DNA from: Alphaproteobacteria bacterium
GTDB taxonomy: Bacteria > Pseudomonadota > Alphaproteobacteria > M2410
DNA: 8,505 bases
Assembly (NCBI GenBank): GCA_021774955.1
Contig: JAJFIN010000011.1
Span: 1-8,505 of the forward strand
Direction: 5' to 3'
This document shows positions 1 through 5,237 of the stretch, in pieces. Both the position numbers and the translations under genes were made by a program. The stretch's first letter is position 1; each line of letters begins with the position of its first letter. The notes under the pieces are model-generated. The model saw only the letters and a list, made by a program, of their open reading frames with translations. It had not been told where the DNA came from and searched no databases.

Positions 1-2
1 TT

Positions 3-197
3 GACGACGCTTTATCAGAAGTTGTAGAGGCATTGGCTGAAGCTCAAGACGATATTGAAGAAGCTTCCCACGAGAGCCACAAGCGCATGCGGATAATCAT
101 CAAATCAACAAGTGACGAAAAAGACTCTCAATCAAAGCGGAATTCCAATGATTCCGCGACTGGAAGCCCCCAACCACTTTCCCCCCAACCTAACTAA
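3..197 (+). CDS. C-terminal fragment of an acidic, helical hypothetical protein (5' end outside window)
   Basis: The last 64 codons of a gene that begins before the window; the frame is open from the first full codon at base 3 to TAA at 195-197. The visible part starts with an acidic, probably helical stretch (residues 7-24 of the fragment, VVEALAEAQDDIEEASHE), then a basic/hydrophobic patch RMRIIIK (28-34), then a polar, low-complexity Ser/Asn/Lys segment, and ends in a Pro-rich tail (SPQPLSPQPN). No transmembrane segment or catalytic motif is visible, so no function is assigned. The helical stretch resembles residues 102-119 of the downstream pentapeptide protein, and both proteins end in a Pro-rich tail, so the two may be tandem paralogues. 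A strong terminator follows 18 bp after the stop. Coding status is supported by the open frame and the terminator position, but only a fragment is seen. Confidence 0.6.
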   Translation, partial: DDALSEVVEALAEAQDDIEEASHESHKRMRIIIKSTSDEKDSQSKRNSNDSATGSPQPLSPQPN

Positions 198-215
198 AGA
201 CTTGATATTTTGAGC

Positions 216-256
216 ACAGGATGGTGTTTCTGCTAGAGATACCATCCTGTTTTTTT
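216..256 (+). terminator. Rho-independent terminator of the upstream partial gene
   Basis: A perfect 10-bp stem ACAGGATGGT (216-225) pairs with ACCATCCTGT (241-250). It can be extended inward by further A-T and G-T pairs to a 3-nt loop, and the 3' arm runs straight into seven T (250-256). The left side lacks a matching A-tract, so the orientation is +. It sits 18 bp after the stop at 197 and isolates the pentapeptide gene from its upstream neighbour. Confidence 0.9.
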
Positions 257-275
257 AAAAGTGCGTCCTTGTGTA

Positions 276-298
276 AACCCGCTTTCTTTTCGCACGTC
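276..298 (+). promoter_or_regulatory. Possible ECF-sigma promoter for the pentapeptide gene (AAC-N16-CGTC)
   Basis: GTAAAC ends at 278 and CGTC lies at 295-298 with exactly 16 nt between AAC and CGTC. This is the layout used by several extracytoplasmic-function sigma factors (AAC in the -35, CGTC in the -10). Transcription would start near 305 and leave a 5' leader of about 50 nt before the ATG at 356. I see no convincing sigma-70 promoter between the terminator and the gene. The motif is short and could be chance. Confidence 0.27.
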
Positions 299-341
299 TC
301 AACAGGAATAATGTGGTTTTGCAATTGATTGAAACTTGAGA

Positions 342-349
342 GGGTGAGG
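342..349 (+). promoter_or_regulatory. Shine-Dalgarno GGGTGAGG that decides the ATG start at 356
   Basis: GAGG ends 6 nt before ATG 356. The in-frame TTG at 329 has no purine-rich site at a suitable distance, so the ATG is chosen although the open frame extends to 329. Confidence 0.75.
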
Positions 350-355
350 ATCCCA

Positions 356-1528
356 ATGAACCCGTCGCGTATCGGTGCCGCATCTCTGCTCCTTGTATTG
401 ATCTATGGATATATCGGATGGCGACCGTTTAGTCCCGATTTCGACGGCAGACTGCACGGGCCGGTAAAAGTTACGATTGATATGGATGATGATGAGCTTC
501 GCGACGAAGACAGAATTTTTCACATCCGAGATCATGATGGCACTTCTGTCTCCTTCGAAATGGAGGGACAAACGTTCATCATCAAAAAGCACGAAGACGG
601 CGAAGTCGTGGAAGAGAGGATCGATCTCTCCGGTCCGTTGGGAGCCATCGCCAGTACATTTGCCGATGCGGTCGATGAGGCGCAAAGCGAGATGGAAGAT
701 TTCGGAGACGAATTGGAAGATCTTGTTGAAGAACAAGTGGAATTGGAAGCCGAACGTTTCGCGTTGGAAATTGAACAAGATGCCGAGGAAAACGAACGCC
801 TCCGAGAAAGACTTGAACGCCTAAGAGAACGCCAAGAAGAACTGCGTCAAAAAACTGAACTTGCTCAACAAAAGATTGAACGGGCGTTTCAAGGTCTTGA
901 GGAACGCCGAGAGGTAGTGATCATCAAGAAAGAGGCTGCGGATTCAGCGCGCTCAAAAGCAAACGACGATGCTCGGGCCAAGAGTGAGAGACACTCTGAA
1001 TCCTTGAGCGAGAGCCACGCCGCCCAAGATTACTCACGCCAGGATTTGAGACAGCAAAATTTTGCGAATATGGATTTATCGGGAGCTAATTTCAGTCGAA
1101 CCTCTCTGCAAGGTGCAAACTTCAAAGGAGCCGACTTAACCGGTGTCGAATTTCGCAGGGCCAACTTGCAAGGTGCCAATTTGGCCGGGACAAACTTAAG
1201 TGGCGCAAATCTAGTGCGCGCCGATCTTCAAGGTGCAAATCTTGATGGCGCTATTTTAAATAGTGCTGACCTGACGCATACAAATTTAACAGCTGCCGAT
1301 TTGACAAATGCTGACCTTCGAAATGTAAAGATTTACAAAACGATTTTTACTGGAAGTCGTATGAAAGGCGCGCAACGCGACCCGGGTCAAAACTACGGTG
1401 TGAGAGGTGAGTTCGACTGGACTGAACCCGTTGTACCGCCTGTTCCCCCCGTGGCCCCGGTTCCTGCTGTGCCGCCGGTCGCACCTGTCCCAGCGATACC
1501 GTCAGATGATACGGACGACGAAACTTAA
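356..1528 (+). CDS. Membrane-anchored coiled-coil and pentapeptide-repeat protein with Pro-rich tail
   Basis: A 390-residue protein read from ATG 356. In order: a short basic start and one hydrophobic segment (about 6-22, IGAASLLLVLIYGYIGW) acting as signal anchor or uncleaved signal; an acidic region with alternating short hydrophobic patches (35-95); a long, highly charged helical region (about 103-215, rich in Glu/Arg, e.g. ENERLRERLERLRERQEEL) that should form a coiled coil; about 20 pentapeptide repeats of the A(D/N)LXX type (231-335), predicted to fold as a right-handed quadrilateral beta-helix; and a Val-Pro-Ala tail (358-382) ending in an acidic tip. The repeats identify the fold, not the function; pentapeptide proteins include gyrase-protecting DNA mimics but also many scaffolds. 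With an N-terminal anchor, most of the protein probably lies in the periplasm, where a scaffold role at the envelope is a reasonable guess. The gene stands alone after a terminator and converges with the hydrolase gene 30 bp away. Biological role unknown. Confidence 0.85.
   Translation: MNPSRIGAASLLLVLIYGYIGWRPFSPDFDGRLHGPVKVTIDMDDDELRDEDRIFHIRDHDGTSVSFEMEGQTFIIKKHEDGEVVEERIDLSGPLGAIASTFADAVDEAQSEMEDFGDELEDLVEEQVELEAERFALEIEQDAEENERLRERLERLRERQEELRQKTELAQQKIERAFQGLEERREVVIIKKEAADSARSKANDDARAKSERHSESLSESHAAQDYSRQDLRQQNFANMDLSGANFSRTSLQGANFKGADLTGVEFRRANLQGANLAGTNLSGANLVRADLQGANLDGAILNSADLTHTNLTAADLTNADLRNVKIYKTIFTGSRMKGAQRDPGQNYGVRGEFDWTEPVVPPVPPVAPVPAVPPVAPVPAIPSDDTDDET
1106..1285 (+). repeat. 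Three 60-bp coding repeats (20-residue units, four pentapeptides each)
   Basis: Within the pentapeptide gene, units start at 1106, 1166 and 1226, each opening with the codons for LQGAN; CAAGGTGC recurs at exactly 60-nt spacing (1109, 1169, 1229). Twenty residues are one full turn of a quadrilateral beta-helix, so the gene appears to have grown by whole turns. Flanking blocks beginning at residues 231 and 311 keep the 20-residue period but have diverged. Confidence 0.75.
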
Positions 1529-1558
1529 CTAACAAATCTCTCTTTTGCTTGTTGGGTT

Positions 1559-2245
1559 TTATGAAGTGATCGCTGCCATCTGTGTCGGCGTACGGTAGAA
1601 AATATGCTGACCGATCTGGACAGTTTTTTCTAGCGACGAAGCCCAATGAGGCTGCACGTAAGTGGCATGATAATGCGTTGCCGAATGTGTCAGCGATAAA
1701 TCTTCCTCGGTCGTAAGATAATTTGCAATGAGGCGCGCCCGTCTCCAAGCAGATGATGTTTCTGCTGGGTCGTCTGTATTACCGTCACAAGCAAATGAAA
1801 ACTGACAACGGTTTTTCATGTGGTCGTTTTGGAATACGACTTCACATACAGAATCTGGATAGCGACGGCTTTTGGTTCGGTTGAGGATCACTTCGGCAAC
1901 TGCCATTTGCCCTGATACTGATTCACCACGTGCTTCATAGTAGATCGCTTGAGCCAGACAATGGGTTTCTGGAGATTTTTCCTCAAGCACTGTGTCGTTG
2001 ATTTCGGCAAGAGCCGTTTTCAATGATTGTCCATTGGCGACAATATTTTCGCTCATATCAACTATGGACTTTTCCAAATCCGATGGATTTCCCGTCAGCG
2101 TAAGGATGATGACATTCGATCCCATTTGGGAAGCCAATGATTGCCCACCCAGAATAAGTCCATAAACGACAGCCAGGGTCGAAAATATCGACCACACTTT
2201 GATCTTATCGCTTCGTTCCATTTTCGTTGGCATGACCATATTCAC
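1559..2245 (-). CDS. Membrane-anchored cell-wall hydrolase, SleB/CwlJ family (Hydrolase_2)
   Basis: A 228-residue protein. A basic N-terminus leads into one hydrophobic segment (about 17-34, VWSIFSTLAVVYGLILGG), predicted to anchor it in the inner membrane. A linker (40-94) precedes a C-terminal Hydrolase_2 domain (about 96-218). Family hallmarks are visible: CLAQAIYYEARGES with the conserved acidic residue Glu104, VAEVILNR (116-123), CQFSFACDG (147-154) and the ATHYHATYVQPHWA segment (189-202). In spore formers this family makes spore-cortex lytic enzymes; in alphaproteobacteria homologues are thought to act on periplasmic peptidoglycan in growth or division, an inference here. Four Cys residues (96, 134, 147, 153) could form disulfides outside the cytoplasm. 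Start: GTG 2245 has AAGGA 6 nt upstream; ATG at 2239 (GGGG 7 nt upstream) is a close alternative and changes only two residues. It converges with the pentapeptide gene. Confidence 0.88.
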   Translation of the reverse strand: MNMVMPTKMERSDKIKVWSIFSTLAVVYGLILGGQSLASQMGSNVIILTLTGNPSDLEKSIVDMSENIVANGQSLKTALAEINDTVLEEKSPETHCLAQAIYYEARGESVSGQMAVAEVILNRTKSRRYPDSVCEVVFQNDHMKNRCQFSFACDGNTDDPAETSSAWRRARLIANYLTTEEDLSLTHSATHYHATYVQPHWASSLEKTVQIGQHIFYRTPTQMAAITS

Positions 2246-2251
2246 ACCCCA

Positions 2252-2256
2252 TCCTT
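2252..2256 (-). promoter_or_regulatory. Shine-Dalgarno AAGGA of the hydrolase gene
   Basis: Reads AAGGA on the minus strand, 6 nt before GTG 2245. It favours that start over the in-frame ATG codons at 2239 and 2233, but the adjacent GGGG at 2247-2250 could serve ATG 2239. Confidence 0.5.
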
Positions 2257-2274
2257 GTTTCTTTTCTAATCGGA

Positions 2275-2317
2275 CCTGACTTTTTTCCGGTCAGGAACGC
2301 CCATTTATTCCTGGGCG
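2275..2317 (-). other. Two short hairpins in the presumed 5' leader of the hydrolase mRNA
   Basis: CCTGAC (2275-2280) pairs with GTCAGG (2290-2295) around a 9-nt loop, and CGCCCA (2298-2303) pairs with TGGGCG (2312-2317) around an 8-nt loop. They lie between the candidate promoter and the Shine-Dalgarno site. Neither is followed by a T-run on the relevant strand, so they are not intrinsic terminators. They could stabilise the mRNA end or be remnants of older repeats. Confidence 0.4.
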
Positions 2318-2321
2318 CGGA

Positions 2322-2351
2322 CTCTTACTCGTTAACCCTATATTGGGTCAA
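2322..2351 (-). promoter_or_regulatory. Candidate promoter of the hydrolase gene, flanked by GANTC sites
   Basis: On the minus strand TTGACC (2346-2351) forms a good -35 box. The -10 would be TAAGAG (2322-2327, 18-nt spacer) or GTAAGA (2323-2328, 17-nt spacer), both poor. GAGTC (2355-2359) lies just upstream of the -35 and GACTC (2320-2324) overlaps the -10 edge. In Caulobacter and relatives, GANTC sites near a weak -10 mark promoters activated by GcrA after CcrM methylation. The leader would be about 70 nt. Confidence 0.33.
2335..2348. repeat. Palindrome ACCC-TATATT-GGGT, one of two sharing CCCTATAT
   Basis: Four-base arms around TATATT. With one mismatch the symmetry extends to 2332-2351 (TTAACCC ... 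GGGTCAA). It overlaps the -35 and spacer of the candidate hydrolase promoter, so it could be an operator. Its left half contains TTAACC, similar to a CtrA half-site, but no second TTAA follows at the right spacing. Confidence 0.35.
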
Positions 2352-2377
2352 TGTGAGTCTGTTTCATGGGGTATTTC

Positions 2378-2418
2378 GCACAAAGTGTGCCAGCCCACCG
2401 ATTCCAGGCATTGCCTGG
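2378..2418. repeat. Two tight hairpins: GCACA-AAG-TGTGC and CCAGGC-ATT-GCCTGG
   Basis: The first spans 2378-2390 (5-bp arms, 3-nt loop) and the second 2404-2418 (6-bp arms, 3-nt loop). A GANTC site at 2400-2404 touches the second. They are non-coding on both strands as far as I can tell and have no T-run. Protein-binding palindromes or remnants of a small repeat are both possible. Confidence 0.4.
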
Positions 2419-2498
2419 CTTAACGCTATATTTTCACGATTCTATTCCTCACGCACGGCGTCGATGAGGCGAATCTGCGTCAATTTGTGGCAAAATAG

Positions 2499-2511
2499 TC
2501 CCTATATGGGA
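2499..2511. repeat. Palindrome TCCC-TATAT-GGGA, second CCCTATAT copy
   Basis: Four-base arms around TATAT, sharing the eight bases CCCTATAT with the palindrome at 2335-2348, and overlapping the GAATC at 2510. On the minus strand it lies about 40 bp past the ppdK stop and is followed by CTATTTTG, so it might also serve as a weak terminator for the operon. Confidence 0.3.
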
Positions 2512-2549
2512 ATCGCACTAATTAAGTTTTTGACAGGCGAATCGTGACC

Positions 2550-5231
2550 CTAATCTTGCGATGAAGTAACCGTGTTGGAGAGGGCCGCCTGGGCTGCAGC
2601 AAGACGTGCAATAGGAACGCGGTAAGGAGAACAAGAAACGTAATCAAGCCCCGTATACTGACAAAATGCGATGGAACTAGGATCACCTCCATGTTCGCCG
2701 CAAATACCAAGCTTCATATTAGGTCGTGTAGCACGACCACGCTCGGCGGCTATTTTAACGAGTTCGCCCACGCCATCGACATCAAGAGAAATGAAGGGGT
2801 CTTGTTCAATTATGCCGTTGCGCAGATAATCATTTATGAAGTCAGCGGAATCATCACGGCTAATACCATAAGTTGTTTGGGTGAGGTCATTGGTACCGAA
2901 ACTGAAAAACTCAGCGGTCTCGGCAATCTGTCCTGCCCTTAATGCCGCGCGTGGTAATTCAATCATGGTACCGATCAAATAGTCTAATTTTACCTTGCGT
3001 TCCTGCTCAATTTTCTTGGCAACGCCAGCAATGCGTTCACACAAAAAATCCAGTTCCGGTTTACTTGCCACCAAAGGGATCATCACTTCTGGCGTGACTG
3101 GTTGCTTTGTTTTTGCGCTGGCATCCAGTGCAGCCTCAAAGATGGCGCGCGCCTGCATTTCATAGATCTCGGGATAAGATATGCCCAACCGACAGCCTCG
3201 GTGACCGAGCATTGGATTGGTTTCGTGAAGCGCCAATGCGCGGGTCTTCAAACCCTCAACATCTAAACCTGATGCCTCGGCAACTTCCTCGATATCTTTT
3301 TCGGTGTGAGGCAGGAACTCGTGCAGAGGGGGATCAAGTAGTCGGATGGTGACCGGCAAACCGGCCATAATTTCAAAGATCTCCTGAAAATCCTGACGCT
3401 GCATGGGCAAGATTTTATCGAGGGCTGTGCGCCGTCCTGCTTCATCTTTTGCCAGGATCATTTCCCGTCCCGCGATGAGGCGGTCTTCATCAAAGAACAT
3501 ATGTTCGGTGCGGCACAGGCCAATACCTTCAGCGCCAAAATCACGGGCCGTCTGCACATCATGGGGTGTTTCGGCATTGGTTCTGACTTTCATATTCCTA
3601 ATTTTGTCAGCCCAGATCATCAGGGTAGAAAAGTCGCCGGACAATTCTGGCTGAATGGTCGGCACTTCGCCTTTGATAATCTGCCCTTTGGCGCCATCAA
3701 TGGTTATCAAATCACCTTTTTTGACGATTAGTCCGGATGCGGAAAACTGTTCTTTGGCATAATCGATGCGAATGGCTCCGGCACCTGAAACGCACGGCCG
3801 GCCCATACCGCGTGCGACCACAGCTGCATGGCTCGTCATGCCTCCTCGTGAAGTCAAAATTCCCTGAGCGGCATGCATGCCGTGGATATCCTCAGGGCTG
3901 GTCTCGGTGCGAACAAGAACGACCTTGTCACCTTTGGCGTTCAAGGCTTCGGCTTCGTCGGCACTGAAGACAACCTTACCGCTGGCCGCGCCAGGAGAGG
4001 CTGGTAACCCCGTTGCGATGATGTCGCGCGCTACGGACGGATCCAAAGTGGGATGGAGCAATTGGTCGAGAGAGGCCGGGTCAATTCTCTGAACAGCTTC
4101 TTGTTCGGTGATTAAACCTTCGTTGGCCATATCAATGGCGATCTTCAACGCAGCCTTCGTGGTGCGCTTGCCCGATCGGGTCTGGAGCATCCACAGTTTG
4201 CCTTGCTGGACGGTGAACTCGATGTCCTGCATATCGCGATAATGAGCTTCGAGTCTTTTGTAAAATTCGGTCAATTGCGCAAACGCTTCCGGCATGACCT
4301 CTTCTAAAGCCGGATCGACAGAGCCCTGCTCATCTTTACCTGAGATCGTGATTTGCTGTGGGGTGCGGATACCGGCAACGACATCTTCCCCTTGCGCATT
4401 GAGCAGATATTCTCCGTAGAACGCATTCTCGCCGGTCGAAGGATTGCGCGTAAAGGCAACCCCGGTTGCCGATGTTTCGCCCATATTGCCAAAGACCATT
4501 GCTTGAACGTTGACGGCCGTGCCCCAACTCTCTGGGATATTGTGCAAGCGGCGATAGGTTTCAGCACGCGCATTGCCCCAGGATCCGAACACGGCGGTTA
4601 CAGCACCCCAAAGCTGATCCATGACGTCTTGCGGAAACGGCTGGTCAAGCTCTTGTCGCACGCAATTTTTGTACTGCGTGACAACCTCTTTCCAATCTTC
4701 AGCACTTAAATCTGTGTCTAATGTGTGATCCTGAGTTTCTTTGAATGTTTCCAAAATCTCTTCAAAAAAACCATGGTCAACGCCGAGAACGACGTCGGAA
4801 TACATCTGGATAAACCGGCGGTAGGAATCAAAAGCAAAGCGTTCGTCGCCCGATAGCTTTGCTAGGCCGACAACGGTTTGGTCATTCAGCCCGAGATTGA
4901 GAACTGTGTCCATCATGCCGGGCATGGAGGCACGGGCGCCAGATCGCACGGACACAAGAAGCGGATCGGCGGAATCGCCAAATTTTCCTGTGACTGCTTT
5001 GCTGATACTGGCAAGCGCCGCCTCAACCTGTTTATCCAGGCCGTCTGGATATTGTTTATTGTTGTCGTAGTAAGACGAGCAGACTTCTGTTGTGAGCGTG
5101 AAACCTGGCGGGACCGGAAGACTGAGATTGCTCATTTCTGCGAGGTTTGCGCCCTTGCCTCCCAGAAGGTTTCGCATCTCAGCGGTTCCTTCTGCTTTCC
5201 CGGCGCCAAAGTTGTAAACCCACTTTGTCAT
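2550..5231 (-). CDS. ppdK: Pyruvate, phosphate dikinase
   Basis: An 893-residue cytoplasmic enzyme that interconverts pyruvate + ATP + Pi with PEP + AMP + PPi through a phosphohistidine. Family length is about 875-950, so it is complete. The N-terminal ATP-grasp nucleotide domain (about 1-350) carries GGKGANLAEM (24-33), VSVRSGA (93-99) and LQTRSGKRT (349-357). The swivelling phosphohistidine domain holds SRGGMTSHAAVVARGMGRPC (461-480) with catalytic His468 and the adjacent Thr466, which PDRP-type regulators phosphorylate in plant and some bacterial PPDKs. The C-terminal PEP/pyruvate TIM barrel has GIGLCRTEHMF (569-579), FFSFGTNDLTQTTYG (775-789) and ICGEHGGDP (843-851) with the general-acid Cys844. 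It starts at ATG 5231, 6 nt after the glyS stop; GAAGG within the end of glyS can act as its ribosome site, so it is last in the glyQ-glyS-ppdK operon. It likely serves PEP synthesis in gluconeogenesis or PPi-linked glycolysis; the direction cannot be read from sequence. Confidence 0.97.
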   Translation of the reverse strand: MTKWVYNFGAGKAEGTAEMRNLLGGKGANLAEMSNLSLPVPPGFTLTTEVCSSYYDNNKQYPDGLDKQVEAALASISKAVTGKFGDSADPLLVSVRSGARASMPGMMDTVLNLGLNDQTVVGLAKLSGDERFAFDSYRRFIQMYSDVVLGVDHGFFEEILETFKETQDHTLDTDLSAEDWKEVVTQYKNCVRQELDQPFPQDVMDQLWGAVTAVFGSWGNARAETYRRLHNIPESWGTAVNVQAMVFGNMGETSATGVAFTRNPSTGENAFYGEYLLNAQGEDVVAGIRTPQQITISGKDEQGSVDPALEEVMPEAFAQLTEFYKRLEAHYRDMQDIEFTVQQGKLWMLQTRSGKRTTKAALKIAIDMANEGLITEQEAVQRIDPASLDQLLHPTLDPSVARDIIATGLPASPGAASGKVVFSADEAEALNAKGDKVVLVRTETSPEDIHGMHAAQGILTSRGGMTSHAAVVARGMGRPCVSGAGAIRIDYAKEQFSASGLIVKKGDLITIDGAKGQIIKGEVPTIQPELSGDFSTLMIWADKIRNMKVRTNAETPHDVQTARDFGAEGIGLCRTEHMFFDEDRLIAGREMILAKDEAGRRTALDKILPMQRQDFQEIFEIMAGLPVTIRLLDPPLHEFLPHTEKDIEEVAEASGLDVEGLKTRALALHETNPMLGHRGCRLGISYPEIYEMQARAIFEAALDASAKTKQPVTPEVMIPLVASKPELDFLCERIAGVAKKIEQERKVKLDYLIGTMIELPRAALRAGQIAETAEFFSFGTNDLTQTTYGISRDDSADFINDYLRNGIIEQDPFISLDVDGVGELVKIAAERGRATRPNMKLGICGEHGGDPSSIAFCQYTGLDYVSCSPYRVPIARLAAAQAALSNTVTSSQD

Positions 5232-5237
5232 AGTGTT

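Larger units (their letters stand above)
2320..2543. promoter_or_regulatory. Cluster of seven GANTC (CcrM-type) methylation sites in the non-coding gap
   Basis: GACTC 2320-2324, GAGTC 2355-2359, GATTC 2400-2404, GATTC 2438-2442, GAATC 2471-2475, GAATC 2510-2514 and GAATC 2539-2543. Seven sites in 224 bp compares with about one expected by chance and with four counted by eye across the 2.7 kb of ppdK. Four share the hexamer CGATTC/GAATCG, and AGGCGAATC occurs twice (2467, 2535). The gap between the hydrolase and ppdK (2246-2549) otherwise holds only short palindromes and no convincing gene. Confidence 0.7.

Noticed and set aside
299..778. Open frame of 159 codons on the minus strand over the start of the pentapeptide gene
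   Set aside because: It lies antisense to a gene with a clear ribosome site and domain structure, and its product shows no family features.
1529..1558. Possible bidirectional terminator between the convergent pentapeptide and hydrolase genes
   Set aside because: Only AACAA/TTGTT (5 bp, A-T rich, 13-nt loop) can pair, and the run after it is GGGTTTT; too weak to call.
2331..2345. CtrA binding site (TTAA-N7-TTAA)
   Set aside because: TTAACC is present but the second half reads TTGG at the required spacing; a single half-site is too common to call.
2353..2547. Possible 64-residue protein on the + strand in the hydrolase-ppdK gap
   Set aside because: GTG start without a ribosome site, no recognisable motif, and the stretch is filled with palindromes and GANTC sites that better explain it as non-coding.
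2246..2549. Replication origin, given the GANTC sites and palindromes
   Set aside because: No DnaA box such as TTATCCACA, no clear AT-rich unwinding element, and none of the usual origin neighbours are present.
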